64,000 bases of DNA from Wuchereria bancrofti (Eukaryota > Nematoda > Chromadorea > Rhabditida > Onchocercidae). The translations under genes were made by a program, and so were the position numbers. The stretch lies in NCBI GenBank assembly GCA_005281725.1, contig SSBO01000003.1, positions 1,913,036 through 1,977,035 of the forward strand. The letters run 5' to 3'. Shown piece by piece: positions 50,501 through 63,538 of this stretch. The notes under the pieces were generated by a model. The model saw only the letters and a list, made by a program, of their open reading frames with translations, did no database searches and was not told the DNA's origin. How positions within the stretch are numbered: the stretch's first letter is position 1; each line of letters starts with the position of its first letter.

Positions 50501-53402
50501 AATTGTGAGAGTATTTATATGATTTCTTTATATGAAAGATAATTGAATCATTTTTACTTTTAAAAAGAAATGGAAAAAAGGAAGGAAAAGGAAAAGGGAA
50601 AATTTGTCAATGACAAGAAATAATTTAATGTCACTTATGGTAATTTTTCTTGTAAATAAAATACGTTTCTTTTTTTAACTAATAAAAAAAAAGAAAGAAA
50701 GAATCGTAGTGACAAAAACAAAATAATAAATTTAACTGTCCCACATTTTGTCATATCTTTTGACTTTTTCCAGTTAAAATAAATAATCATTCAAATGTTT
50801 CTTTTTTCTAACTGTAAATGCCAACAAATAAAGATTATTAGAGCAATTTTATTAGAGATCATAAACTAAAATTATTCATTCGAGAAATTCAAATAATTAC
50901 TTTTTTGATATTGAAAACATTTTGCACAATGGTTTTTCAAGGTTTCGTTAATTTTGAAGTTCATAAATTTTATTCAAAAAATATAAAATCCATTCCTTAT
51001 TTTCGAGACTATTATTTTCTTAATCTTCTGTCAATTTCATGTAACAATTTCTTTTCTTTTTTTTTTGCCACATTCACTGTGTCAACTTCCCTTGTCCTCC
51101 TGCTTCCTTTGCAGTACAATGTTTATTTTGGAACAATTTGAAAATATCTTTTATATTTTGACCTCTCTCAATGTAATATTTATGAATATTGTCCTCATTT
51201 TTTTATATCCAAATAGATAAGTTTAAATGAAGGATTATTTTGAAAAAATTTGATTGCAATAAAAAATTATTCAAACTTATTATGTTATATGAATAAGCTT
51301 TTTGTCTATTTTGTTGTTTCTTTTTTAAATATCAAATAAAATAGAATGATTAAATTCTGCCAAATTTTAATTGAATTTTTTTTTTTTGCCAGAAAAGCAC
51401 GACACATACCTGACTTTCAATTCAGTATCAACCTCCTTATTCTCTTCCATATAGAAACATCGAACATTATAAGCTCGATCCACTTTTGTAATAAATAACT
51501 ACAAAACTTCATTTATCACAAGCAGAAGGCATTTATTATCATTTCATTAGAATCTTAAACTCAGATTCAGATTTAAATTTTGTTTTCGATTTTTTCAAAT
51601 ATATTTAAAATTTACCGGATGAAGTTGTACAATAACTGTGAATGAGTAAGCCATTCCACGTGGATTCACCTGCAAATAAAAATGACTTCCTGAATGATAT
51701 TTTGCATTGCTGTTAATAAATCTCAAATTGAGAAGCTAATTGTTAAAGAAATTTTAATGGATTATGATTACGTACTTCACGTTTCCTATTCACATCACAA
51801 CGCTCAAAATGGAATGTTGCATAATCGGTTTGCTTGAAGTGACAGCCATCCTTGTGAAAATGACCTTTGGCAAAGATATATGATGGTTTTTTGGATGTTG
51901 TTCTCACTCGTACTGCTATAATACCTTGTCCACATTCTACTTCTGGTTGATCTAAAATTAATTTCAAAAATTTCTCACTTTTTTAGTCGGTTCTTATGAA
52001 AACTTAAAAAAAAGGAAGATTTCTCAACCTTTATTTAACCAATTTACTTTTTTATTAAAACTTAAACCTCAATTTCTAGCCAAGACTTTCCCTGTGTAGC
52101 AATTTTTCTTAAAATTTGAAATTTTACGAAAGAAAAATTACTTCAATAATTCAATAGTTGAGTAAATTGTTGGAAAATTGCCATAAAATTTTATTTTTTA
52201 AATCTCTCAGAGCTTTTTTTTTTCTGTTCACTAATTTTTTGTGTCAAACATCAAATCTTTTCAAATATTAATCAAATATTATTGAGAATTAATTTGATGA
52301 GACAATATCTGGTGACAATCCTATGCGGCCCCATTGGCGCAGTCGGTTAGCGCGTCGTACTTATAAGTGAACGAAGAGATGCGAAGGTCAGCAGTTCGAG
52401 CCTGCTATGGGGCACGACCATCTTTTGCAAAAATTATTGCCACTTTCAATCGCGTACACACATATGAGAATTACTTAACTAATTCATTTTAAAAAATTTA
52501 AAGAATGTGTAATCTTTTCATTTTAAGTTCATTTTTAACTTTTTAAGAACCAAGCAATTAAAGGTAATCACAAGGTCAATGGATAAAATTTTAGTGGTTT
52601 TTATAGAAATGATTAAAATAATTATTGCGATATATCACATCAATGAATGAAATATATTCAGTCCATAATTTAGATCGATTAAAAATTTCAAGTAAGTCAA
52701 ATTGTTTAATAAAAAAAATTGAAATTCTGGTGTTAAACAAATATCGAAATTTAAGTTACGCCAAAATAACAATGTTTGTTTTGTTCTATTCTCAATATAT
52801 ATTCTATGTTTTGCGTATATGCTATAGCAAAGAATTAAAAAATTTATATAAATTGCAAAAGAGCAAAATGATTTTCAAATTTCAATTTATTTTTTTTTTT
52901 TTCATTGCTTTAATATCATGCGCCTTTGTCGCTGAATGCATGTGAAGGTCAGAATTGTCCTTTTTCCACAAATTGGCACCTCAGAGCTATAATTTTTGTA
53001 TTTGAATTTATAGCATTTTTTTTACAATTCAGTCTAATTGTTTGTAAATTTTGTTAAAGATTTCAGAATTTGAATTTTAAAAGTACACAAATACCAAACA
53101 AATGATAGGTCTTTTCGGTTTTCTAATTTTTTTTTTTTTTTTTTTTATTCATAGCCACAAGTGAATTTTTGTTTGGTAACAATACTTCTGAAGTGAAATT
53201 CAGTAAAAATCATCCAAACGTTCATCCTATTTAAATTGGTCATTTGAAATAGTAAAACAGATGGAACGATCGGATATTGACGAATACTTAATGAGCTGTG
53301 AAGTTAACAACCTTGAATTGCATTATTGAACACCGAAGCTGTTGCTCGTACGCTTGTAACAATAAGTGATACGATTACCGATGCAAATAGAGCCGTTAAC
53401 AT
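47512..53402 (-). CDS. ZP-domain cuticlin-like transmembrane protein
   Basis: Ten exons (minus order): 53402-53312, 51951-51776, 51669-51616, 51498-51410, 50229-50008, 49773-49707, 49498-49400, 49113-48735, 48415-48101, 47696-47512; all phases match, giving 558 aa. A signal peptide (1-23, ending SVRA) is followed by a ZP domain (about 33-266) with typical cuticlin blocks: GIIAVRVRT, AKGHF, CDVNRKREVNPRG, TKVDRAYNVRCFY, MPQCSYTLH, DSPNGPVLRYGRVGD, HSCYILDG and paired C-terminal cysteines (SCQVKLC). A long Ser/Thr-rich stalk follows, with a Thr/Ser run at 432-455 likely to be O-glycosylated, then RGRR (468-471), a possible furin site, one transmembrane helix (about 524-544) and a short basic tail. 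Nematode cuticlin-like proteins polymerise in the apical extracellular matrix or cuticle after cleavage. Exon 1 is separated by a 1.36 kb intron that holds a tRNA gene. Confidence 0.93.
47975..48034. repeat. CA/CATA microsatellite in a cuticlin-like intron
   Basis: ACAC, ACAT and ACGC units in the last intron of the ZP gene. Confidence 0.85.
52328..52414 (+). tRNA. tRNA-Ile (UAU anticodon) with a 13-base intron
   Basis: A full cloverleaf can be drawn. The acceptor stem GCCCCAT/ATGGGGC is perfect with discriminator A. The D arm is GCGC-AGTCGGTTA-GCGC, the anticodon stem TCGTA/TGCGA, the anticodon TAT at 52362-52364, and the T arm AGCAG-TTCGAGC-CTGCT. The intron, 52366-52378, sits after position 37, as is usual for eukaryotic tRNA-Ile(UAU). 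A TTTT terminator follows at 52423-52426. It lies on the strand opposite the ZP gene, inside its first intron. Confidence 0.95.
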
Positions 53403-53410
53403 TTCTAAAA
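53403..53410 (-). other. Probable spliced-leader acceptor of the cuticlin-like mRNA
   Basis: On the minus strand TTTTTAG ends at 53405, two bases before the ATG at 53402. This position suits SL trans-splicing. Confidence 0.55.
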
Positions 53411-56400
53411 ATTGAAATTGTTTTTTTTTTTTCATCAACAACAATTTTTTTTTTTTTTGAAAAAGAAAACAAAATAATTCGATGATTTGTTTGAATGAAC
53501 GATTAAATTATGATACAAATACCTAAGTTTTTTGAACATTTAAATTAGGATATTAAAATTCGAAATAAAAAATGAGAAATTATGAAATTAGTTAATGATA
53601 ATGAAATGGAACTGATGCATGGATCTACAGCTGTATATTATTTCAAAAGATTTAATCGTTTTTACAGTATCTACCTTGTGTATCTCATTACAGTACAAAA
53701 ATGAGAATACTTTAAGTACGAAATAAAAATATTTCGGTAGTGATCTTTGATATCAGTAATTTTTTTTACTGAATGTGTCATTTATTTTCGTAGTAATTTT
53801 AAATGCTTGAGATGTTTTTTTGTCCTAAATATTTCCTGGGATTCGATCAGTAATTAAATTTACTTCAGCTCAGAAATCTGCAAAATACGTAAAGCAGGCA
53901 ATAATAGCATTTATAAAATAATGATAATAGTGATAATGATGATAAATGAAGATGACAAATTGAAATCGTTGTAAAAACATAAAGAAATGCATAAAAACAC
54001 TAAACTGCGGTAAATTTCAATGACCTATTTTGAAATAATTAATTTGGAAATAATATTACTCACTGACAAGTACAGTTTTTAAAATTGGCAGAAAGTTAGA
54101 AGGAAGTATTTAGATATTTCATCCTTTTGTTTATAATCAACTTAAATCACTGATTACAGCTTCATTCTTATTTATATTTCCTAATTTCATTTAAATTGCT
54201 TTTTCATTTTTTTCATTATAATTGTTGTTTTGGAAATACTTTACAAATTTCCAAACGATCAATAAGAATGGAAACAATGAGTTGCTGAAGCAATAACTGA
54301 AAATCTTGTTTCATTTTATTTATCTAATCAAAACATTTCATAAAAGCTTAATATCAATCTGATATCTTCAATATAGTACATCTTTTTCCTTGACGTGATT
54401 CACGTTCACCGCGCTTGATTCTAGATCTACTAATTAGTGATTGTCTTATCAGTGTACTGCTGATATAAATTTGATAAATATATGAAAGATCAAACAATTG
54501 AAAAATATCATTTTTTTTTTTCATTTCAAGTCGAAACAAGTAAGAAAATCAAAGAAGAACTATACGAATATATAATTAAAAATAAGGGCGTGATTGATAA
54601 TTAAGATGGAAAATAATTAAAATTTGACATTAAAATCAATCCTTGCTGTAAGCTAAATGTAAAAAAGAAAGTTTAAATAACTAATAGAAAGTTGCATCAA
54701 AATAAAATTAAATTAAGAAATACTTTTAAAAAAAGTGAAATGGTTGAAAAATATTATCATAACTAAAATTATGATAGAAAATGGACGATTCTATTTGATA
54801 TGATTTTGTTAGAGTATAAGAAGTGAAGTTTTATCATCAGCAAATGTGAGAATAACTTTGAGTCAAAATAGCATGAAAATTTATAAAGTTTTCCGAGTCA
54901 AAATTAGTTTTAATTTGGGCTGATTTTTGAAAAGGTCCACCTTTTTTCTTTGTCTACCTCTATTTCCCTCTCTCTTTCTCCCACCCCTCCTTTTTCTTTT
55001 AAAAATTGGAAACAGATTTGCAACCTTGTACTCAACCTTGTACTACTTTACATTATTTTATGTATAGAAGAAAAAGGACAATATTGAAAAGAGGAATGAA
55101 ATAAGAAAAATTGAAACGGAAGAAATTAATTGAAGAAAATGATAATTAGCTAATTTGTGAAATTATAAAAATTAAAAAATATTTGAAGATTTATTCAAAC
55201 TATTCTATTACTAGTAAAAGTTATTATTTGTACTATACAGTTTCAAGTAAATAATCTATAAAATTTAACTTAGAAGGAAGGAAAGAAGGCATAAAATTTG
55301 CATATTTCACGGGATGAGTAGTTTGGACTTGATTTTAAAATATATTACTTGTCGATTGTTTGCCTAATATAATAGAAGAAAAAAATGTTTCGTAATCGAA
55401 ATTAATATCCTAATTGAAACAAAAAGTTTGAAAAACTTTGAATCATAATAGAATACTTCATTACAGCTAATAATAGATGCATTACACAAAATATCCATTC
55501 AACAGTAAATCAATAAATTGGAAGAGAAAAAAAAGAACTTTTAAAATACTAAATTTCTAAAAACTGCGTTTTAAAAATTTCAAATTCGAATTTCTTAAAT
55601 TTCAAGATTTAATATTGTTAAATCAAAAACTGATGTATTTTTTATAAAGGCAACATTGCTAAAATTCAATCAAACTGAAACGATTATTAAAAATGCAAAT
55701 TTGCACAATTGAAATGATATGCGACATTTTTTAAAATAATGTCAAATGAAAAGAAAAGAAAAAAGACGATATGGTACAGAGGAAAGTGATCTGTTTCCAT
55801 TCATAGAAATGATTAATTATAAAACCAACTTCCGGAGTATACATATATTCATTTCATTTTTTCGATTTCATCGTTTTTTCGTTTCATTTTTCTTTTTTTG
55901 AAACGTTTCAATTTAGCTTCCAATTTAAATGTTAATTTTAGATTGCAGTGGAGAAAGTTCAAAAAAAAGTGATAATTTAAATTTAAACGCTTCAAAAATT
56001 CATTCAAATATTATCAGTAAAACTGTAGGATCGGAAATGTTATTTTAATCATTTTTAAAGCTTAATATCACCATATAATCATAAAACAAACAACAACAGT
56101 GTGACATCTTACTGCTCGAAAAATTAACCTTCGCGTAGTGAATTGAAATGAAAAATATTCAACAAATGAGCAAGTGGCCACTAAAGGTTGAAGGTCAAGC
56201 GGTAAATAATGTTTGCATGATGAGAAAAATTTTATGAGTGCTTTTGCATTATCTTCTTCTATTGGTTGAATATATTAAGGAGAAGGATAAGAATATTTTC
56301 TAATATCAAATTTAATATTATTCTCTCATATAGTAAATAAATTGCAAAAGGTTCATCTGACCTTTTTAGTTTCAGTAACAAATGCTAAAATCACTGAAAG

Positions 56401-59400
56401 AAAGAAAAAAGAATGAAAGTTTGTGAAGAACAAATAAGAGAAAAGAAAGGAGCAGGAAAATGAAGAATAGGTGAGCAATAAGTTCATTTTAGATGAGTTC
56501 ATGTTAAGGATGCTTCTGAAGAGAGAAATTGTACACAGAAAAGACCGCACAATTAACCTTCACATTAAATGATTCTTAATGAGGGACAATAAAATACGAA
56601 TATGTCGTATAACAAAGAGTTTGATATCAATAAACTGCCAAATTGTTACTATCAGTCAAAATGCTAGTTGAAAATAAAATACTCTAAAAGTGTTCAATAT
56701 GGAATGCGATGAATTTGAAACCTATTTGAAAAAACTAAATGCTAATTAAAACTAATATCATATCGCAGGCAAAAAAATATCATATCAGATTGATATTGTG
56801 ATAAATTTATGACAAGGATATTGGTGTACAATCGATTTCTCTAATTTAAATCCTTCAAAGATAATAATTGAAATTAAATGAAAATACTATTTTTAGGATT
56901 TCAACAATAAATTTAATGGTTTTATTCAAAAATTTTGCAAAAATAACTGCTTTTTGACAATAATATACTTCTTACTTTAGCAAATATTATCTTATTATGA
57001 TTGAAATATTCTGGTATAATTTTTTGTTCTAATATGATAAGGTTATTTAAGAGTGTGATTGATTCATTTTAAATGCTTGTCAAAAGTAAAACTAGAAAAC
57101 TATTGAAACAAATGTTTTTAATAACTGATGATTTTCTATTTTATTCCAATGCTTTGTTTTCCTTGAATTTAAATTTCCATCTTAATTTATCATGATCTTT
57201 TCTTTTCATTTAAAATTCCAAAGTATCAAACTCTTGGTTTGTGTTTCAAAATTTAATTTGAAATAATTACAAAAAAAAGGAACAAACTCATTGATGTTAA
57301 TTTTTTGGTGCCATTTGTTGCTAATGATAATGTTTGGAAGAATTGATAATGATGATAAGATAAGAAGAAAATTGATTCTTTTTGGATAATCCTTTTAATT
57401 GTCAAATTTGCAAAAATGTAAATTTTTGCATCATATTATGAAAAATTCTTCTGCTCAAAAATTCTAAAAAATTGACTTGTATGATAAGAATTGGAATGTC
57501 ACTAGAGAGAATGAAACTTCCTTTCAAAATCATTGATGCGCAAATAATCAGCAACCGATCATTGAAGACTTAACCTTCGTTGCAGTACTTTATTGAACAT
57601 ATATTGAAAAGAACTTTCTTCTTTCATTCCTCCTTTAGTATGTATGTCATTTATTTATGAGAAGTGCTAATATTTTTGCGCCATTAATCTAGCAGTATGA
57701 ATTTTTGAAATAACTTTTTGATCAAAAAGAATGTTCGTTTTGATTTAAAAATTATTAAGAGAAAAGAGTGATAATTAATTAATTGTTAAGAAATGAATAA
57801 AGTCGTAGTTTGTAGTTTGAATCGTAGTTTGTAATCTGAATAAATTGAATTGCAAAGAGATAATGAAATTAAGTGATAAACTGTAAGGTACAATTTTCAT
57901 TTATTGAAATGAACGACAGAGAAAGTGTTGAACATTTTGTAAATGCTTAAAATAAAAGTGAAATATAAGAATATTTGTAATGTCATAAACAGTTAATGAA
58001 ATTGATGAAACTGTTTTATATTTTTCATTCTAAAATAAGAAAGATACTTTCCTTTTCCTTTTCTTTTCAATCAATCATAGAATTATATTAAAAGGTGAGA
58101 AGTTATAATTATTTATTTATAAGGAGAAGTTAACAATGGTAAAGTAGGATGAACAATACAGATTTAGTACTTTTCGAAAGATTTCAACATGATGGGTTAA
58201 TGTTTGATAGTTGGATAGATACATAGATAGATAAATAAATGTATTTGTAAATTTTATAAAAGATCAGAAAGAAGAGAAGGACAAAGTAATACTACAAATA
58301 AACCAATATCAATAATGGCCATGATCGGATTGTTCCGACCGATGATGGAAAGGTTCATGAAGGATGAAAGGCGTACTTCTAAGAATGGAAGGAAAGAGAG
58401 AGGTAGAAAGAGAAGAGAGAGGGAAAGAGGAAAAAGACAGTCTTAAGGTTTTCAATAGATTCTTCATCTAATTATTATTATACGAATCATATTTCCCTCA
58501 TGATACTATCATTTTCTGTGCCATATAATCACACCTCTTTATTTCTTCCTTAATTCTCTCAAAAATCAAAAGTCTCTTATGTTGGCAGTTGTAAAATGAA
58601 TTGATGTCATCAATTTATTTCTCAAAAAAAAAAAAAAGAAAAAACAACGAATCAAATTTTGCAAAAAGCATTATTTTAACTGATTTGCAATTCAATTTTG
58701 GATTAATTAAATTTAATTCTATATTTGCAGCTATAATTTGATGTAACAATTCATTAGGCATGAAGAGATGAGTGAAATGAGCTGAAAAAAGCTGTATTAC
58801 TGTGGTTTTCAAATCTGATCAAAAATGTTTCTTCCTTTTTTGAGATACAGACAATAAGTAGCGAACGAAATTGAAATTAAAGTTGATTGAATAAAGTTTG
58901 AATGAAGAAAAAGCGCAATGGATTAACAATATTTTTAATATTTTGCTCATTTTCTAATTCATAATAAAAACATAATGAAATTGAAACAAAAGACAAAAAT
59001 GATAAAATGCTACAAAAAAGTATATTAGTACTAATAAGTTTTAAATAATAAAATTGTTATCAGAAATTTCCAAAATTTAAGTTTCAATTGTCATTAATTA
59101 TTGATAATTTCGCTTATGATTTGCCTTAGAATCTAACAAATATCAAATCTTACATTTATCATTGATATTCATATTTCATTTGCGTCTAATAAAATTATTT
59201 CGTACTTAATGAAATTTAAACATGCCACTTTTTTTTTTTTGTAATTGTGACAAATGAATCACATTTTCGCTTTTTAAATAGCAAATCTATTGAATTACTG
59301 ATTGATACTTAGGAAGCGAAAATCTTTTCGCAGTAATAATAGTCTTTTTTTTTTCGTTTTTATGACACTGTTCTCATCGTTTGATAATATATAAAACATT

Positions 59401-61577
59401 TCAATTCAAAATTTCAATTATATGCTTTTCTAATAGTTAATAAAAATTATAAAATTTACAAAATTGCATAATCATAATGTAATAATTTTTATCACTTTTA
59501 CTGAGAAAATTATACTGAACGAAGGTTTTATGTAAGAAAGAGACAGACAAGAAATGCAATGACCGAATTTTTTTATCAAATATTGATGAATTAAATGTAT
59601 TTTGAATTATTTTAATTCTCATTTATTTCTATACTTTTTTCTTTTTATTTTTTGAAATTTATTTCATTGATTTTTAATTGCCAATGATTTATAGATGAAA
59701 TGCAATAATCATTGAAATACTCATTTATCAACTATTCAATCATTAAAATCATTCAAAAAACATCAACCTTTGACATTTCCATAATGAGTCTATGGATAGG
59801 ATAGGATGGTAGTTTGATGATTCATCAGATTTTTAAAATCAGAATCAACCTAGCGATAAGATAATATTCAAAGTAATGAAATAAGAGAAAATTGAGGAGA
59901 ATGAAGAACAATTGGAAAATTTTGCACCTCAAATAAAATCTCAAGAGAAGACATAATGCTTTAAAATGAAAATCTTAATACTTAAAATATTTGTCATTGA
60001 TATTTGTCATCTTAACATCTTTTTGCATTTCTTCTCAACATCTTTCCGTTTGCACAATCACCGCCGGACAAATTGTTTTTAGATTTTTCATAAATGGCTC
60101 ATTCATTAATGGTTTTTTAATTATTCTCTATTGACTGATGAAGTCCACGAAATTTTTGTAATTAAAAAACTGAACTTTTTATGAACTTTAAAAAGATAAT
60201 TTTATTTACTTCATTCATTATAATTACTTCAAGCATATTGAGTTTTTTATTCAAATTATGTCAATACAATTTACAATATGGTTCATTTTTAAAAAAGATA
60301 TAAAATGAATCATAGCAATGCAAGTGATACTTATTTATTTCTGTACTTTTTTCTCTTTATTTTTTAAAGTTTATTTTACTTCATAAAATTTAGTTTTGTT
60401 TAGTTTTAATATGCAATTCATTTCACTTATTTTATTATACAATTGCAACTGTGCAATTTATGTAGGAAGAAATAGTAAAATGTAAGTGAGAGTGGAAGAG
60501 AGAAAAAGAAAAAGTTTGTCAAATTATCAAATTTATCAACTCTGCTTCTCTTACTTCCATTAGTATATTTAACGATCATTGATCATATACTCAGATTTTT
60601 ATTCAAAAATATTTCACTAATGGATAATTTAAGATTTTCAATTTTTTTAAAATGGCAATTAAGTCACAAATTACGAAAAGTTTTATTATGCAATGAATTA
60701 ACCGGAAAGGTTTGCAATATTGTAAGCATCTATAAGAGGTTATTTTGTATAACCTTGCTTAGTGCACTGCTGTGCCATCACACGGAAATATTTTGCATTA
60801 AATGACCGAAGATCCTGAATTACATCTGTCATTTACCCTTTTAAATTAAATTAAATTAAGTAACTGATAATTTAAAAAATTGATGATCTAATTTAAATAT
60901 AACAGAAAAAAGAAAAGAAAATGCTGATAGGTTCAAATATACTTAATTTTCATATATTCGTTTGGAATGAATGATAGCAAATTTTTGATTTCATTCATTT
61001 TCTTTCTCTCTCTTCCTCTCTCTCTCTCTCCTAATGTATTTCTCCTTCAGAAATGACAATTAGTTTCAAACATTTTATCCTATTTAACCATCAAATGTTA
61101 GCAGCGTTAAGCACTATGTATTTTCTGAAATCTTATTGACAATACTTTCACGTATTTCTACAAATGAAAAATACATTAATAACTATTTTCAGTGTAAATA
61201 ACAATAGAAATGGTTAGCGATTGAATCGAGAACGATGTAAAATATGAAATGAAGAAAGTGCCAAAAATATTTTCATATTTTAATTCATTATCATAACTTC
61301 GTTCATTTTTATATATCTTAATTTTGGAATATTATGGAAAAAAAAAAGTTATATTTAAGAAGACTTATTACATCGTTAAATGTCAGCAAAAAAAATTCCC
61401 AAAAGGTAAATATTAAGCAACTAAAGGCATGTATAGGTATGTATAGGAAATTTTATAGGTCAAGATGATACTTGTTTAGTTATAAATTACAATTGTAAAG
61501 ATTATTTGCACAAATATCATATATTACAATTTTAATATGACGCTTATGATCGTTTCAAAAACTTTTATTTAAAAATT
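53411..61577. other. Intergenic region, about 8 kb
   Basis: AT-rich with poly-T and poly-A runs, short GA-rich tracts (58380-58440) and no exon series I could support on either strand. Its left end should include the cuticlin-like promoter. Confidence 0.55.
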
Positions 61578-61884
61578 TTAGTAAAATTTAGGTTGCATTT
61601 GAATTACAATTGTTTGCTTGTCCATTTTTTCTGAAAAATATGAAATGATTGCTTTAAAAATGACACCACTCATCGAATCATTTTGACCTTGGACGGTGAT
61701 CTTGCCACTTTGCTCAGCAAAAATCCAATCATTTCTGAATATTTTAATTATGTATGAAATTCATTAGGTCATATTAGTCGTTATCAAATTAAACATGTAA
61801 TTACAGCATTTTAAATGGGTAAATTTATTAGACAATTCAGACAATTACCTGTCTATTTCGGTATCGCTTCATTTCAAATAGATC
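61578..61884 (-). CDS. Candidate small two-exon gene, unknown function
   Basis: Exon 61884-61850 begins after TTTACAG, 10 bases before an ATG at 61874, and ends at a CAG/GTAATT donor (MKRYRNRQ). Joined in phase 0 to 61712-61578 it gives 52 aa ending MQPKFY. The second exon has coding-like codon choice (GKITVQGQ, SGVIFKAIISYF). An alternative acceptor at 61735 would keep more upstream codons (NDWIFAE) but needs a different phase, so the model is unsettled; 61850-61884 might instead be an internal exon of a longer gene. No family recognised. Confidence 0.4.
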
Positions 61885-62292
61885 TGTAAATTGAAAAATG
61901 TTAAAATTCATTTTTCATATGTTGAACGAATAGACAAACATTATGACAAGGTATTCAGAGTTCAAAATTTGTCATCAAAAAAAGATGAAATTTATATAAA
62001 ACGTCAGGAATAGGAAAAAAATGTATTTTATAATAAAATTTAAAAATTCATCAAGCTAATTGAATTTCTAAAAAATTTTACAAACTAATGTCATTTATAC
62101 AAACTATTCTCACCAATTTCTAAAAATTTTGTCAATTATATTAAATTTTGGAAAAAAAAAGAGAAATCGTATTGAATTTTAAGGAATTAAAAGCTAGAAA
62201 CAGTTCAATATATTATAATGGTAGTATCTTATTATGATATAATGGGACGAATCGTTGCATATCGCCTCTTATCTTACGGGTAAGTATGATGC

Positions 62293-62409
62293 ATGGGCAT
62301 TTTACAGGAATTAGGTGCAGGAGTGAGAGCCGAAGAAGTCTATCGTTTTCAGGGTGGAAGTTTTCTGGGCACCGGATATTACCGGAAATACTATCCAGTA
62401 CTTGCTTGA
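62293..62409 (+). CDS. Candidate small ORF (38 aa), unknown function
   Basis: An ATG at 62293 opens 38 codons with clearly coding-like composition (many G-starting codons, few A/T homopolymers): it starts MGILQELGAGVRAEE, includes GGSFLGTGYYRKYYP and ends with TGA at 62409. A TTTTACAG acceptor sits inside the frame at 62300-62307, and a GTAAGT donor follows CGG at 62280, but the 28 bases between them are too short for an intron. It may be a genuine micropeptide or the last exon of a gene whose upstream part I could not find. Confidence 0.35.
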   Translation: MGILQELGAGVRAEEVYRFQGGSFLGTGYYRKYYPVLA

Positions 62410-63538
62410 ATGAAATTGGATTAGCTAAATTTGTAACTTACCACTGCTTCTCACAAAAGCTTAAATATTGAAGGAAAAAGATTTCCAGTTATATCGATAT
62501 ATCGATAGATATGCATGTGCATGTGTGTATGTATGTATGTGTATGAGTGTCTTCATGCGTGTCTTTCTGTGTCTGTATGTATGCCAAGTTTTAAGTGCAT
62601 TTCGATGTATTTTGGAGGAAATCTCGGGAGACAAACAATGCAGAGAGATGGAATTAAACGAAAACAGTTGAATTCTGACATGAGCTACCTCACTGCGGTA
62701 ATAAGAAAGGAAAAAGAACTGAGATGATTGATTGTGAGTTATCTTCACACGGCTATTAATAAGCCTAGCATAAATTTTTGAGGAAGTACTCCACTTGAGG
62801 GAATGTTGCACTACACTTTATCTCTTGAACGTTATTGCTAAACTTTTTTTCACGGTTATTCTAAAGTTTGGAAGAATCAATTTGTCTGTTATTCGCATGT
62901 TTCTTCTGTAGCTTTACCGACAGCATCTTTTAGCTATTAATTACAAACATAATTTTTTTCCTAACTTTGCATTCAGTAAGCAAAAAGTTGTTGTGCAGTG
63001 GTTGCAGGTCCCACTTTTCGTTGTATTTTATTTCGTTTTGATCCACTGTTAACGAATTGTTATGTCTTTTTATCAGTCAGCTTCATATTTTGTAATTGTA
63101 TGTTTGCTTTCTCTAAGAGAGGAGACATCAATAGTGCCGTACTGTTTAGTATGACTTAAAAAATTCCGACTATCCTATTCCTTGCTGTTGGCAGTTTACC
63201 AATCTTTTCGATTGAGTATTCTACTAGTTATGATTTCCTAAATTGCAACAGAACAGGTACAAAATGAATGATGCATCTTGGTCCTTAAAGGTGATATATT
63301 TATTGGTTTCACTTAACCCTTAGGAACCATACACATACTTGTCGAACTTAAAACGATTTACAACTTCTTTGCCTATCGGTTTTTCTTCGTTTTTCGATAC
63401 TGTCCTTTATATTATTCAAGAATTTTCAGAGTATTATTTCCGAACATTGCAGCCCGTTTTAATAGAAACAACGTTTTCATTACTTGCTGCTTTGGTTTGT
63501 CTGGTCAAAGAAACAGCCGCTTGTGTTGCGTGAACTTT
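62410..63538. other. Unresolved region upstream of the right-edge gene
   Basis: Less AT-rich than the desert to the left. A TGTATG/TGTGC repeat spans about 62510-62585. Open frames occur on both strands at 62460-62810, but none has a coherent set of splice sites. It probably holds the promoter, or noncoding 5' exons, of the gene at 63539. Confidence 0.4.

Noticed and set aside
58317..58446. 43-codon plus-strand ORF starting MAMIGLFRPMMERF
   Set aside because: The second half is only a translated GA-rich tract. The start overlaps a short imperfect inverted repeat, and there is no other support.
62461..62811. 116-aa minus-strand frame and two overlapping plus-strand frames
   Set aside because: All cross the TGTATG/TGTGC microsatellite, and none has consistent splice signals or a recognisable domain.
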